Origin: Rosenbergiella collisarenosi
GTDB taxonomy: Bacteria > Pseudomonadota > Gammaproteobacteria > Enterobacterales > Enterobacteriaceae
Length of the DNA stretch: 64,000 bases
Direction: 5' to 3'
NCBI RefSeq assembly: GCF_018494085.1
Contig: NZ_JABBFP010000009.1
Span: 1-64,000, forward strand
The position numbers were made by a program, and so were the translations under genes. The notes under the pieces were generated by a model. The model searched no databases. It was not told the DNA's origin and saw only the letters and a program-made list of their open reading frames with translations. Of the stretch, positions 1 to 12,037 are shown one piece after another (within the stretch, counting starts at the first letter, position 1; each line of letters starts with the position of its first letter).

Positions 1-77
1 GTTTTACCGTGGTCGACGTGACCGATAGTACCCACGTTAACGTGTGGTTTGTTACGTTGAAATTGCTCTTTAGCCAT
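1..77 (-). CDS. tufA: Elongation factor Tu, N-terminal 25 codons (partial at window edge)
   Basis: EF-Tu is the GTPase that brings aminoacyl-tRNA to the ribosome. Only the start is inside the window: the minus strand reads [10 protein letters not shown] then [15 protein letters not shown], which is the EF-Tu N-terminus running into the G1 P-loop (GHVDHGK). The ATG is at 75-77 and the rest of the gene lies beyond position 1. It is the last gene of the str operon, 67 bp downstream of fusA, as in E. coli. Being next to fusA makes this the tufA copy rather than tufB. Identification is firm although only the N-terminus is visible. Confidence 0.95.
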   Translation of the reverse strand, partial: MAKEQFQRNKPHVNVGTIGHVDHGK

Positions 78-144
78 GGCTATATTCCTTACTGTTATGC
101 CCTCATTCTCGATGAGGGCATGGGATCAAATTTAAACCGTAGTT

Positions 145-2289
<2,145 letters not shown>

Positions 2290-2353
2290 TTAAGTTAACC
2301 ACAGCGGGTTAGCCGTTAGAGCGCCCGCTGGGTTAACAACTACACCGGAGGGA

Positions 2354-3362
<1,009 letters not shown>

Positions 3363-3369
3363 ACGCAGA

Positions 3370-3398
3370 ATTCTAGGGCTGAGTATAGAGGGTGTCAA
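3370..3398 (-). promoter_or_regulatory. str operon sigma70 promoter
   Basis: The minus strand carries a perfect -35 box TTGACA (3393-3398), a 17-bp spacer and a -10 box TAGAAT (3370-3375). It lies between the tusB stop codon and rpsL, where the E. coli str promoter sits. It is probably one of the strongest promoters in the window. Confidence 0.85.
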
Positions 3399-3418
3399 GA
3401 AATAACCAACATATCGTC

Positions 3419-3709
3419 TTACCAAGTGATCTGTTTCGAATGCTTTACAGTCATTGCAACGAACTGCTGATAGTCGATTATCGTAAAATTATCGTCAATT
3501 AACGCGGTAATCCCTCTCGCTTCACTATCTTCTTTTAGAAGGTATAGACTTGTCTTCCTTTTCGCTAAAAATGAGGAAAATGTCAGATTTCCTGCTATCC
3601 CACCGTAGACGCCGTCCTGTAACAAGAGGACATCGTCCTTTTCGCCGATCAAGCGCTCTAAATGAGCCATGTCGAGCATCGTCGGTGGTGACATTATGAG
3701 ATGAAGCAT
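3419..3709 (-). CDS. tusB: Sulfurtransferase complex subunit TusB
   Basis: TusB is a subunit of the TusBCD heterohexamer, which relays sulfur from TusA to TusE and MnmA for 2-thiolation of wobble uridine in tRNA(Lys/Glu/Gln). The 96-residue product begins MLHLIMSPP and matches the usual length of about 95 residues. It follows tusC by 9 bp in a tusD-tusC-tusB operon. Its stop codon lies about 20 bp upstream of the str promoter -35 box, so tus transcripts may read into str. Confidence 0.93.
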   Translation of the reverse strand: MLHLIMSPPTMLDMAHLERLIGEKDDVLLLQDGVYGGIAGNLTFSSFLAKRKTSLYLLKEDSEARGITALIDDNFTIIDYQQFVAMTVKHSKQITW

Positions 3710-3718
3710 CGATTGCCC

Positions 3719-4078
3719 TCAAAAACTTATAATTTTATCGTAATCGCTAAGTCGCTGCTGTAGGTCATCGATCGTCAATGCAGTGAAAGGTATGCTACTT
3801 GCCACGCGTTCACTTATCCCACGAGTTACCATTGAGTATTGGCACGCATATACCTGCTCAATATCATAAAGTTCAAGTAACTTAAACGTTGCGATATAGT
3901 CGCGTGCAAAAATGGTGCTGGGTTGTTGGCCTGCCACCAAATGAAATACCCCCTCACCGATGAAAAACACGCCTATATCTTCGGTTAAAGCTGCTGTAGC
4001 GAGTAATGCATCAAGACCTTCGCGTCCAGAACTAGCGCCATGGGGAGGAGTTTTAAATACAAAAGCTATCGAATTCAT
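3719..4078 (-). CDS. tusC: Sulfurtransferase complex subunit TusC
   Basis: TusC is the second subunit of the TusBCD sulfur-relay complex. The 119 residues form a DsrF-like fold (MNSIAFVFKTPPHGASSGRE), as in E. coli. Its ATG shares one base with the tusD stop codon (TAATG), so the two are probably translationally coupled. Identification rests on sequence similarity and on the conserved tusDCB order upstream of rpsL. Confidence 0.93.
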   Translation of the reverse strand: MNSIAFVFKTPPHGASSGREGLDALLATAALTEDIGVFFIGEGVFHLVAGQQPSTIFARDYIATFKLLELYDIEQVYACQYSMVTRGISERVASSIPFTALTIDDLQQRLSDYDKIISF

Positions 4079-4455
4079 TAAAATTGCACTACTCGATCAC
4101 AGGTAAGTAACGATGTTGCAAGAGATCCTAGCCCAGTAAGGTTAAACTGTGGATGTAAATTATACATCTCTTGGCTATTTTGCTCCCGGTCTATAATTCC
4201 ACGTCGTAAAGCAGCTGATACACATATATTGAGGGGAATATTTTCCTCCACACTTAGCCTTACCCATTCGGCAGCAAGATCATGCTCATCGCTGGCTGGA
4301 GATATAAAGGCACTGGCATTACTCACAGCTTCTTGGTGAAAGAAAATAGACTCAATGGTATGTTTAGCTTCCAATAAAGCTTTTGCGAACATCCATGCGC
4401 TGGTAGATTTTTGATTTCCGTAAACCGGTCCTGTTACAACAAGCGCATAGCGCAT
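4078..4455 (-). CDS. tusD: Sulfurtransferase complex subunit TusD
   Basis: TusD is the catalytic subunit of TusBCD and carries the persulfide cysteine. Cys78 in NICVSAALRR is at the position of the E. coli active-site cysteine. The product has 125 residues against 128 in E. coli. It is the first gene of the tus operon. In E. coli yheO precedes tusD, but here no yheO is found and the next gene upstream is fkpA. Confidence 0.94.
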   Translation of the reverse strand: MRYALVVTGPVYGNQKSTSAWMFAKALLEAKHTIESIFFHQEAVSNASAFISPASDEHDLAAEWVRLSVEENIPLNICVSAALRRGIIDREQNSQEMYNLHPQFNLTGLGSLATSLLTCDRVVQF

Positions 4456-4504
4456 TATTCTTTACCCTCGGAAAATTCTTCATGTCTATATTGGCGGATA
4501 TAAA

Positions 4505-4532
4505 GGTATACCCCATGCATCGAGACATTCAA
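4505..4532 (-). promoter_or_regulatory. Candidate tusDCB promoter
   Basis: On the minus strand TTGAAT (4527-4532) and TATACC (4505-4510) are separated by 16 bp, about 50 bp upstream of the tusD ATG. It is a moderate sigma70 match in the space left by the missing yheO. Confidence 0.35.
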
Positions 4533-4641
4533 ACGATTAGCGTCTCAGTTAATGACATCTTTAATATTGAGTATGCTTTTGCGTAGTAGAAGTTGCAACT
4601 CGACGCCCTGTTGGTTCGCCAAGACGTGATAGCAAGGGACA

Positions 4642-4668
4642 AGTACCACTGCCAGGTGCAGTGGTACT
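4642..4668 (-). terminator. Perfect 11-bp hairpin downstream of fkpA
   Basis: AGTACCACTGC and GCAGTGGTACT form a perfect stem with a 5-nt loop, starting 17 bp after the fkpA stop codon. The minus-strand sequence after it is only weakly T-rich, so it may act as a terminator or as a 3'-stabilising hairpin. Apart from this hairpin and the candidate tus promoter, I see nothing in the 4456-4685 gap. Confidence 0.5.
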
Positions 4669-4685
4669 GATAATGCGCGAAAGAT

Positions 4686-5504
4686 TTACTGTTGGGTAGC
4701 AGTGCTGCTGTTTGCTGCAGGAGCTTGCGGTGCAGAGTCACCCTTCGCAGCAGGCTTGACATCCAGTAATTCGACGTCAAACACTAACGTCGAGTTAGGG
4801 GGAATGCCTGGAACACCATTTTGGCCATAGGCTAATGCTGGCGGGATAACTAACTGAATTTTTCCGCCCTTCTTAATATGTTTTAGACCCTCTGTCCATC
4901 CAGGAATTACGCCATCAAGGCGGAATGATAGAGGCTCATGGCGGTCATAGGAGCTGTCGAACTGGGTTCCATCTGTCAGCGTTCCTTTGTAGTTAACGAC
5001 AACGGTATCGCTATCGGTAGGCGTAGCGCCACTACCCGCTTTTTCAACTTTGTAGAGTAAGCCCGACGCAGTTTTCTTCACGCCTTTCTCTTTTGCGAAT
5101 TTAGCTGCAAAAGCATTACCCTTATCGGTATTTTCTTTTGCGTCTTTTTCCATCTTCGCTTGGGCAGCCGCTTTTACGTTACCTTCGAAAGCCTTAAGTG
5201 TTTGCTCAACTTCGCTATCAGAGAGTTTACTTTTTCCTGCAAACGCATCCTGCACACCGGCAATCAATTGCTTATTGTCTAGCTTAATACCGAGCTTCTC
5301 TTGTTCCTTCAGTGAATTCTCCATATAACGACCTAACGAGGCACCCAATGCGTAAGCTGATTGTTGGCTCTGATCTTTAAAGGCTGAGTTCAGGCTAACT
5401 TGCGCTGAAGATTGAGCATTCGCATCTGCAGCCATAACCAAAGGGGCGTTAAGGCCAACAGCTAACGTTGCTGCCAACAGCGAGACTTTAAACAATGATT
5501 TCAT
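4686..5504 (-). CDS. fkpA: Periplasmic FKBP-type peptidyl-prolyl isomerase FkpA
   Basis: FkpA is a periplasmic chaperone and proline isomerase that assists folding of exported proteins. A signal peptide is clear at residues 1-25 (MKSLFKVSLLAATLAVGLNA, cleavage after VMA). An N-terminal helical dimerisation and chaperone domain follows to about residue 145. The C-terminal FKBP domain has the characteristic VVVNYKGTL, SFRLDGVIPGWTEGL and PPALAYGQNG blocks, then a Gln/Ala-rich tail. The length is 272 residues against 270 in E. coli. A sigma-E-type promoter lies upstream, fitting known envelope-stress control. It is divergent from slyX. Confidence 0.97.
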   Translation of the reverse strand: MKSLFKVSLLAATLAVGLNAPLVMAADANAQSSAQVSLNSAFKDQSQQSAYALGASLGRYMENSLKEQEKLGIKLDNKQLIAGVQDAFAGKSKLSDSEVEQTLKAFEGNVKAAAQAKMEKDAKENTDKGNAFAAKFAKEKGVKKTASGLLYKVEKAGSGATPTDSDTVVVNYKGTLTDGTQFDSSYDRHEPLSFRLDGVIPGWTEGLKHIKKGGKIQLVIPPALAYGQNGVPGIPPNSTLVFDVELLDVKPAAKGDSAPQAPAANSSTATQQ

Positions 5505-5526
5505 CCATATCTCCTAACCAAAGTCA

Positions 5527-5542
5527 GGTACTTTGGTACTTT
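5527..5542. repeat. Tandem 8-bp repeat in the fkpA leader
   Basis: GGTACTTT occurs twice in immediate succession, inside the predicted fkpA 5' untranslated region. Its function is unknown and it may be chance. Confidence 0.5.
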
Positions 5543-5611
5543 ATAAGTGTATGACTCTACACGATGACTTGTTAATGGCTGTCTGGGCCATTACGAGTTA
5601 AACGGCCCCTC

Positions 5612-5639
5612 TACGACAATATACAGATGATAAAGTTTC
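5612..5639 (-). promoter_or_regulatory. Sigma-E-type promoter of fkpA
   Basis: The minus strand carries GAAACTT (5633-5639), a 15-bp spacer and GTCGTA (5612-5617). This compares well with the sigma-E consensus GGAACTT-N15-GTCTAA, and fkpA is a known sigma-E regulon member in E. coli. It implies a 5' leader of about 100 nt. Confidence 0.55.
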
Positions 5640-5763
5640 GAGGTTACCCAATGATATTGGGGTGAAGATATCTTTTTCAAGCCTCAGCAAATTATCGATT
5701 TATTTAGAGACTGGACGTTATACTGTCTGTCATTGTCATACTTACTCAGAGGGAGACTAAATT

Positions 5764-5982
5764 ATGAAGGTCGAGGAATTGACACAACGAATCGATAACC
5801 TGGAAACAAAAGTTGCTTACCAAGAGCATACCCTTGAGGAGCTAAATCAAACCTTGATAAGTCATGAGCTTGAGATAGCGAAGATGCGTGAGCATTTACG
5901 CCTGCTAGTCAGTAAATTACAAACCGTTGCGCCATCGATGGTTGCTTCACAATCTGAAGAAACTCCCCCACCTCATTACTGA
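5764..5982 (+). CDS. slyX: SlyX family coiled-coil protein
   Basis: SlyX is a small cytoplasmic protein of unknown function. The 72-residue product is the same length as in E. coli. Residues 1-55 are a continuous heptad-like coiled coil (VEELTQRIDNLETKVAYQEH), followed by a short tail ending in the typical PPPHY. A GAGGGAG ribosome-binding site precedes the ATG. It is divergent from fkpA and convergent with slyD, separated from the latter by a terminator. Confidence 0.93.
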   Translation: MKVEELTQRIDNLETKVAYQEHTLEELNQTLISHELEIAKMREHLRLLVSKLQTVAPSMVASQSEETPPPHY

Positions 5983-5987
5983 TAAAA

Positions 5988-6008
5988 AAGGCTGCACTAG
6001 GCAGCCTT
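5988..6008. terminator. Bidirectional terminator between slyX and slyD
   Basis: AAGGCTGC and GCAGCCTT form an 8-bp stem with a 5-nt loop. It is flanked by an A6 run on the slyX side and a T-rich stretch on the slyD side, so it can serve both convergent genes. Confidence 0.75.
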
Positions 6009-6015
6009 GTTTATT

Positions 6016-6552
6016 TTAGTGATGGCAGCCACAGCCGCCTGTACCACAACCTTCATCATCTTGTTCATGGTCATGATGATGGCCGTCAGCACCGTGCACG
6101 TGACCGTGCGCTAATTCTTCTTCTGTCGCTTCACGAATCGCCACAACTTCAACGTTAAAGCTCAAGTTTTGGCCCGCTAGCATATGGTTACCATCTACGA
6201 CAACGTGCTCATCACCGACTTCAGTGATCTCTACTGGCACGGGGCCTTGATCAGTTTCTGCTAGAAAACGCATACCTGGTTGTAATTCGTCAACGCCCAC
6301 AAATACATCTTTAGGAACACGTTGGACTAAATTTTCGTCATACTGACCATAGGCATCATCAGCAGATACATTGATATCGAATTTGTCACCCGCTTCACGG
6401 TTATCTAGCGCATTTTCTAGACCAGAGATTAAAGAGCCGTGACCATGTAAGTAGTCCAGCGGTGCGCTAACCGGTGCTTCATCAACCAGTACACCGTCTT
6501 CAGTACGTACTTGATAAGCAATGCTGACTACCAAGTCTTTTGCAATTTTCAT
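6016..6552 (-). CDS. slyD: FKBP-type peptidyl-prolyl isomerase and Ni metallochaperone SlyD
   Basis: SlyD is a cytoplasmic proline isomerase and chaperone that also delivers nickel to hydrogenase maturation factors. It carries an FKBP domain (residues 1-70 and about 130-145) interrupted by the IF chaperone domain. The C-terminal tail is rich in His and Cys, from about residue 149 (HGHVHGADGHHHDH through GCGTGGCGCHH). The tail is shorter than in E. coli (178 versus 196 residues), but all the metal-binding residue types are kept. It is also the target of phage phiX174 lysis protein E in E. coli. Confidence 0.97.
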   Translation of the reverse strand: MKIAKDLVVSIAYQVRTEDGVLVDEAPVSAPLDYLHGHGSLISGLENALDNREAGDKFDINVSADDAYGQYDENLVQRVPKDVFVGVDELQPGMRFLAETDQGPVPVEITEVGDEHVVVDGNHMLAGQNLSFNVEVVAIREATEEELAHGHVHGADGHHHDHEQDDEGCGTGGCGCHH

Positions 6553-6733
6553 GATAACTCCTAACCGTTGAGCGCCCTATTCCCGTCTCATTGGTCTATT
6601 TTTGCCTACAATAACACCAACCAGAAAGGTCCTGACTATGTCGAAAAACTTTATCAGTTCTTCCGTAAACAATTATAGTGGGAATGATTGCTCAGAAATT
6701 CAATGCTTCAACTCGAAATTAGCGAAAAAAAAC

Positions 6734-6928
6734 TTATTCCGGCGTAAACACGCCGATAATTTGTTCATCCTTGCGTACAGCCGATTGTACTTTTTTGTCG
6801 GCTTCACGCATTTGGTCGCCACATTTCACACATTCGACAACCTCTACCCCGTCCTCTCGCCAGAGCGCTAAAGTATCTTTTGCTTGGCAATTGCGACATA
6901 TCGCTCCCGCAATAAAACGTTTACGCAT
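6734..6928 (-). CDS. yheV: Zinc-ribbon protein YheV
   Basis: This is a small protein of unknown function (YheV/DUF2387). Its 64 residues include two CxxC pairs (C11/C14 and C33/C36), the expected four ligands of a zinc ribbon. It lies 34 bp downstream of kefB, as in E. coli, and is probably the last gene of a kefG-kefB-yheV operon. The role is not established. Confidence 0.9.
   Translation of the reverse strand: MRKRFIAGAICRNCQAKDTLALWREDGVEVVECVKCGDQMREADKKVQSAVRKDEQIIGVFTPE
6740..6755 (-). terminator. Possible terminator hairpin inside the 3' end of yheV
   Basis: CGGCGT and ACGCCG form a 6-bp stem with a 4-nt loop overlapping the last yheV codons. On the minus strand an eight-T run follows, but only after about 7 nt. 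The geometry is imperfect. Confidence 0.35.
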
Positions 6929-6962
6929 AATTCCACCTTATCTTGAAGAAGTTCTCTTAGTA

Positions 6963-8774
6963 CTAATCGGCAGCGTCCCAACGCCCTAGTGTTTGTTTGT
7001 CCTGCTGCATTTCTTTGCGGAAGACGTCTTCCAATTCGCGCCGAGCCTCTTTAACCCGCGAAACATGCCCTGATTCATCACGGTGCGGCATCAAATCTTT
7101 CAGCATTTGCTCATCAAGCTGAGTAAAGTATTGCTGTGCTCGCTCAGCTTGATAAGGATGAACGCCCAAAGACACCAAGGCTTTCCCTGCTAGCTGTACC
7201 GCGCTCAAGAACGTTTCACGGGTAATTTCTGTCACACCGGCTTGTAATAATTCATGAGCTTCTACACGTCCTCTTGCTCGAGCAAGGATTTTTAATTGAG
7301 GAAAGTGTTGTTGGCAAAGCGCTATCGTAGCCATCGTATCAGAAGGATCATCGCAGGTGACGATGATAGACTGGGCGCGTTCAGCACCGGCAGCGCGTAG
7401 TAGCTCAAGGTCGTTAGAATCACCATAGTAAACATTATAGCCGTAGCTACGCGTTAGACTGACCACACTAATGTCCTTTTCTAACACGGTGACTCGCATA
7501 TTGTTAGCCATCAGTAGGCGCCCCACAACCTGCCCGAAACGACCAAAGCCCACTAAGATAACTTGAGGCTCGTCATCTTCGACATAATGTTTCTCCGAAT
7601 TTTCGTCGTCTTGGTTATTAAAACGACGGACTAAAATCAGATCGATGAGTTTCATCAGTAGGGGTGTCGTAATCATCGATAACGTCACGATCACGAGAAG
7701 CAATGATAATTGCTCTTGGTGGAAGAGACCCGCACTCGATGCCGCTGAGAACAGTACAAATGCAAATTCCCCGCCTTGGCTGAGGACACCTGAGAACTGT
7801 AAGCGTTCAGAGCTGCGCATCCCGTAGATACGAGCAAGTAAATACAACACTAAGGCCTTGATTGCCACCAGTGCTACCACTGCAACGAGAACCTCGACAA
7901 TATGGGTGAATAACACACCAATATTAAGGGCCATACCGACAGAGATAAAAAATAACCCTAGCAGTAGAGCTTTAAAGGGATCAATGGCGACTTCGAGCTC
8001 GTGTCGATATTCACTCTCTGCTAATAGAATACCGGCTATAAATGTCCCTAATGCCATTGATAAGCCCAAGGCATCCATGAATAAGGCTGAGCCAATAACC
8101 AATAATAATGCAGAAGCCGTAAAAATCTCTTTGACCCCAGAAGCCGCAATGTACCGGAAAATAGGTCGTAATAAGAATCGCCCCCCCACTAGCATTCCTG
8201 CAAAGGCAAGCACCTTCATTCCTATCTTCATCCAGTCTGTCGGATGGCCTGAATCATTGCCCGCTAATAAAGGTACGAGCGCTAATGCCGGTATTACGGC
8301 TAAATCCTGAAAGAGTAAAACTGAAAAGCCAAGCTGCCCTGCTTCACTACGATTCATGCCTTTTTCTTGCATCAGTTGTAATGCCATGGCCGTTGAGGAC
8401 ATCGCAAGGCCGATGCCGCCAATTACTGCAGCTTGCCAAGAAAATTGGGTTATCCATAATAATCCTGCGAGGATCACGCTGGAAAAAATAACTTGTCCCG
8501 CACCCACACCAAAAATTGATCGTCTAAGTTGCCAAAGCTTTTTAGGGTTAAGTTCGAGTCCGATAATAAACATCAGGAATACTACCCCTAACTCGGAGAA
8601 ATGGAGAATTTCCTCCACGTCGCTGATAAACCCAGCGCCCCAAGGTCCGATGGCAATACCCGCTAACAGGTAACCGAGAACGGCACCAATGCCTAAACGC
8701 GCCGCGATTGGGACTGCAACAACCGCTGCGGCTAAATAAATGACACCAGCGGTCAATAAATCAGATCCGCCCAT
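6963..8774 (-). CDS. kefB: Glutathione-regulated potassium-efflux protein KefB
   Basis: KefB is an inner-membrane K+/H+ antiporter gated by glutathione adducts, protecting cells from electrophiles by acidifying the cytoplasm. The 603-residue product has about 12 membrane segments in residues 1-375. The inner regulatory loop is conserved ([11 protein letters not shown]). A cytosolic RCK/KTN domain begins near residue 400 with the nucleotide-binding Rossmann motif VGFGRFGQ. It overlaps kefG by 14 bp, and KefG is its activating partner. Length and motifs are normal. Confidence 0.97.
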   Translation of the reverse strand: MGGSDLLTAGVIYLAAAVVAVPIAARLGIGAVLGYLLAGIAIGPWGAGFISDVEEILHFSELGVVFLMFIIGLELNPKKLWQLRRSIFGVGAGQVIFSSVILAGLLWITQFSWQAAVIGGIGLAMSSTAMALQLMQEKGMNRSEAGQLGFSVLLFQDLAVIPALALVPLLAGNDSGHPTDWMKIGMKVLAFAGMLVGGRFLLRPIFRYIAASGVKEIFTASALLLVIGSALFMDALGLSMALGTFIAGILLAESEYRHELEVAIDPFKALLLGLFFISVGMALNIGVLFTHIVEVLVAVVALVAIKALVLYLLARIYGMRSSERLQFSGVLSQGGEFAFVLFSAASSAGLFHQEQLSLLLVIVTLSMITTPLLMKLIDLILVRRFNNQDDENSEKHYVEDDEPQVILVGFGRFGQVVGRLLMANNMRVTVLEKDISVVSLTRSYGYNVYYGDSNDLELLRAAGAERAQSIIVTCDDPSDTMATIALCQQHFPQLKILARARGRVEAHELLQAGVTEITRETFLSAVQLAGKALVSLGVHPYQAERAQQYFTQLDEQMLKDLMPHRDESGHVSRVKEARRELEDVFRKEMQQDKQTLGRWDAAD

Positions 8775-9324
8775 CCATAATCTCCTGTGGTAACGGTTGA
8801 GTAAGCCAGTCTGAATAGGCCGTCGCTAAAGATTTTAATACGTCTAATGGTTGTCGCCGTGCATGATAAATCACCATCGGTGACAACCACTGCATGTGGC
8901 ACGTTTGTGCCACTAGCTCGAAGGGCCTCATAATCTCTGCGAGAGGGTAACGATTTAAGCCTTGGGACTGATAAGCGCTTTCAGGCTCGCCAGTTGTCAC
9001 CACACAGCGCAGCGTTTTCCCCTCTAAAGCCGACTCCCCCATACCGGAAGCGAAGCCTCTCGATAATACTCGGTCCAACCACTCTTTGAGTAACGAAGGG
9101 CAACTGTAAGTGTAGAGGGGGTATTGAAATACAATAATATCGTGCTCGCGTAGCAATTGCTGTTCACGATAGATATCGATAAAGAAATTGGGATACGTAG
9201 CATAAAGATCGTGCACAGTAACATGCTCAACTCGACGAGCAGCCTTGAGTAATTTGGTGTTAACCACCGAATCCTGTGCCTCGGGGTGAGCATAAAGCAA
9301 AAGTATTTTTGGTGAAGATGACAT
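8761..9324 (-). CDS. kefG: Potassium-efflux ancillary quinone reductase KefG
   Basis: KefG is a flavodoxin-fold NAD(P)H:quinone oxidoreductase-like protein that binds KefB and is needed for its full activity. The 187-residue product starts [19 protein letters not shown] and contains the typical [17 protein letters not shown] stretch. It is the first gene of kefG-kefB-yheV and overlaps kefB. It is divergent from yheS with a 121-bp intergenic region. Confidence 0.95.
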   Translation of the reverse strand: MSSSPKILLLYAHPEAQDSVVNTKLLKAARRVEHVTVHDLYATYPNFFIDIYREQQLLREHDIIVFQYPLYTYSCPSLLKEWLDRVLSRGFASGMGESALEGKTLRCVVTTGEPESAYQSQGLNRYPLAEIMRPFELVAQTCHMQWLSPMVIYHARRQPLDVLKSLATAYSDWLTQPLPQEIMDGRI

Positions 9325-9445
9325 TGTCGTTCTCCAGGTTATCGTCTTAGACAGGGTTTTCCGTTACCATGCTGCGATACAAAGATATGTGGTTAGCAAT
9401 TTAGTTATGCCACTAATTTACCATATTCCATAAATTACGGCGCTT

Positions 9446-11359
9446 ATGATTGTCTTCTCTGCTTTACAATTACGACGCGGAACTCGCGTACTCTTGGATA
9501 ATGCCACTGCCACTATTAACCCAGGCCAAAAGGTCGGATTAGTTGGGAAAAATGGCTGTGGGAAATCGACGCTATTATCGCTACTTAAGCACGAGATCAG
9601 CGCAGAGAGTGGAAGTGTTCATTTCCCTACAAATTGGTCTCTAGCATGGGTAAATCAAGAAACGCCCGCGCTCGATAGCTCAGCAATCGACTACGTCATT
9701 GATGGTGACCGAGAGTTTAGGCAACTTGAAACACAACTTGCCGCTGCGAACCACGCGAACGATGGCAATCAAATCGCGCTCCTTCATGGTAAGTTAGAGG
9801 CGATTCAAGCATGGAGTATTAATGCTAGGGCGGCAAGTCTGCTCTATGGATTGGGCTTTTCACATACTCAGCTACAGTCACCGGTTAAAGATTTTTCTGG
9901 TGGATGGAGAATGCGTCTAAATCTGGCCCAAGCGTTAATTTGTCGTTCTGACCTGTTACTGCTCGATGAACCGACGAACCACCTGGATTTAGATGCCGTG
10001 ATCTGGCTAGAAAAGTGGCTGAAGAGTTATACCGGCACGTTGATCCTCATTTCCCATGATCGGGATTTCCTCGACCCAACCGTCAGTAAGATCTTGCATA
10101 TTGAGCAAGAGAAACTCATGGACTATACCGGTAACTACAGCGATTTTGAGCGGCAACGTGCGACAAAGCTCGCTCAGCAGCAATCCTTATATCAGAGCCA
10201 GCAAACGAAAGTCGCCCATTTACAGCATTATATCGACCGTTTCCGGGCAAAAGCCACAAAAGCAAAACAAGCGCAAAGTCGCTTAAAAATGCTAGAACGA
10301 ATGGAAATGATCGCGCCGGCACATGTCGATAATCCCTTCACCTTTCATTTTCGTGCGCCTGAATCACTCCCCTCTCCGTTGTTAACCATGGAGAAAGTGA
10401 CAGCCGGCTATAACGATAGAATTATTTTAGATTCGATCAAACTTAATTTAGTGCCTGGCTCCCGTATCGGCTTATTGGGTAAAAACGGCGCAGGAAAATC
10501 AACGCTTATTAAACTACTCTCTGGCGAATTGACGCCAAAATCCGGTACTGTCACGCTGGCTAAAGGGGTGAAGCTTGGTTACTTTGCACAGCATCAACTT
10601 GAGTATCTGCGCGCTGATGAGTCTCCGTTACAGCATTTGCAACGCCAAGCACCTAAGGAGCTCGAACAACACCTGCGTGACTATCTAGGCGGTTTTGGAT
10701 TTCAAGGTGACCAAGTCAAAGCCCCAACCGCTCAGTTCTCTGGGGGGGAAAAGGCGCGCCTGGTATTGGCTCTCGTGGTATGGGAACGCCCGAACTTATT
10801 ACTCCTTGATGAGCCAACTAACCACCTTGATTTAGATATGCGCCAAGCGCTCACCGAGGCACTTATCGACTTCGAAGGCGCATTAGTCGTCGTGTCGCAT
10901 GACCGTCATCTACTTCGTGCCACAACCGATGATCTTTACCTCGTACATGATGGCCGCGTCGAGATGTTTGCAGGGGATCTTGACGATTACCAACACTGGC
11001 TCGCAGATCAGCAGAAAGAGCTTTCAGCCCCCCACAAAGTTGATACTGCACGCGATAATAGCCAGAGTGCCCAAGCGCGCAAGGATCAGAAAAGGCGCGA
11101 TGCGGAGCTACGAACGAAAACCCAGCCTCTGCGTAAGCAAATAGAAAAACTCGAAAAACAAATGAGCGACTGCCAGTACGCGCTCGCACAAGATGAGGAG
11201 AAGCTCGCGGATTCTGGGATCTATGAATTAAGCCGCAAATCTGAACTGACCGATACCTTGCAGCACAGATCGGAAGTGCAAGGGCGACTTGAAGAGGTTG
11301 AACTGGCGTGGCTCACTGCACAAGAAGAGCTTGAAACAGTACTCGCCAGTGACGTCTAG
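9446..11359 (+). CDS. yheS: ABC-F family ATPase YheS
   Basis: YheS is a soluble ABC-F ATPase without membrane domains. Family members act on ribosomes, and YheS has been linked to relief of nascent-chain stalling. Two nucleotide-binding domains are seen, with Walker A motifs GLVGKNGCGKST (about residue 32) and GLLGKNGAGKST (about 345). Signature motifs are FSGGWRMRL and FSGGEKARL, and both Walker B motifs read LLLLDEPTNHLDLD. A linker near residues 245-295 and a charged C-terminal coiled coil from about 530 complete the protein. The 637 residues equal the E. coli length. Confidence 0.96.
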   Translation: MIVFSALQLRRGTRVLLDNATATINPGQKVGLVGKNGCGKSTLLSLLKHEISAESGSVHFPTNWSLAWVNQETPALDSSAIDYVIDGDREFRQLETQLAAANHANDGNQIALLHGKLEAIQAWSINARAASLLYGLGFSHTQLQSPVKDFSGGWRMRLNLAQALICRSDLLLLDEPTNHLDLDAVIWLEKWLKSYTGTLILISHDRDFLDPTVSKILHIEQEKLMDYTGNYSDFERQRATKLAQQQSLYQSQQTKVAHLQHYIDRFRAKATKAKQAQSRLKMLERMEMIAPAHVDNPFTFHFRAPESLPSPLLTMEKVTAGYNDRIILDSIKLNLVPGSRIGLLGKNGAGKSTLIKLLSGELTPKSGTVTLAKGVKLGYFAQHQLEYLRADESPLQHLQRQAPKELEQHLRDYLGGFGFQGDQVKAPTAQFSGGEKARLVLALVVWERPNLLLLDEPTNHLDLDMRQALTEALIDFEGALVVVSHDRHLLRATTDDLYLVHDGRVEMFAGDLDDYQHWLADQQKELSAPHKVDTARDNSQSAQARKDQKRRDAELRTKTQPLRKQIEKLEKQMSDCQYALAQDEEKLADSGIYELSRKSELTDTLQHRSEVQGRLEEVELAWLTAQEELETVLASDV

Positions 11360-11388
11360 TTAAGATTGCCGCCGAGGCAAGAACATCA

Positions 11389-11991
11389 TTATATCCAGAT
11401 AAGTAACACGCTCAAGGCGGTCAACAGTCCCATGAAAAGATTGAAAATCCGCCATGCGCGTGGGCTATGTAACCAGCGCCCAATTACGGTACCAAAAGCG
11501 AGCCATACGCATCCCGCAACGAGGTTTACCAAAAACATGGCTAAACTAATGCTCACAACCGAGGTAATATAAGCCTTGCCAGTTAAGCTAAAGCTGGCGA
11601 CCGCGCCGAGCGACATCAACCATGCTTTTGGATTGACGAGCTGTAACACCGCGCCTTGCCATAACGGTAATGTCTTCTCCTGTTGACCAGTGACCTCAAG
11701 AGATTCGTAAGTAGCCGTCGTAATTTTCCATGCTAACCAAAGTAAATAAGCGCTCCCTGCAATTTTTAAGCATAAGTGCAATGCAGGATAGAGGATGATG
11801 AGGTTACCCACTCCAAAAGCGATGAGTAGCAGCATAATTTGCATACCGAACATAATACCCAGCATCAATGGTATAGTCCTAATGAAACCAAAATTGGCGC
11901 CAGAGGTGGTAAGTAGCATATTATTAGGGCCCGGTGTAATCGCTGCGACCCATAAAAAGCCTAACAATGAGAGAAAAAGATTGAGTTCCAT
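11389..11991 (-). CDS. LysE/RhtB family amino-acid exporter
   Basis: This is an inner-membrane exporter of the LysE superfamily (200 residues, about six hydrophobic segments). The family motif TPGPNNMLL sits at residues 19-27, and NPKAW occurs after the long central loop. It resembles the EamB/RhtB group that exports cysteine, O-acetylserine or homoserine lactone, but the substrate cannot be assigned. It lies between yheS and yheT, an insertion relative to E. coli, and is convergent with yheS and divergent from yheT (46 bp). No transfer-related sequence flanks it. Confidence 0.85.
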   Translation of the reverse strand: MELNLFLSLLGFLWVAAITPGPNNMLLTTSGANFGFIRTIPLMLGIMFGMQIMLLLIAFGVGNLIILYPALHLCLKIAGSAYLLWLAWKITTATYESLEVTGQQEKTLPLWQGAVLQLVNPKAWLMSLGAVASFSLTGKAYITSVVSISLAMFLVNLVAGCVWLAFGTVIGRWLHSPRAWRIFNLFMGLLTALSVLLIWI

Positions 11992-12037
11992 AGAATGACC
12001 ATTATCCAGATTAACCTTTGAAACTATACAGTGAGTT

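Noticed and set aside
4529-4780. Possible small gene or yheO remnant between tusD and fkpA
   Set aside because: The frame overlaps the 3' end of fkpA, resembles no YheO segment and lacks a good start site.
7858-8673. Plus-strand open frames (up to 150 codons) opposite kefB
   Set aside because: Antisense to a clear 12-segment transporter. The composition reflects the complement of hydrophobic codons.
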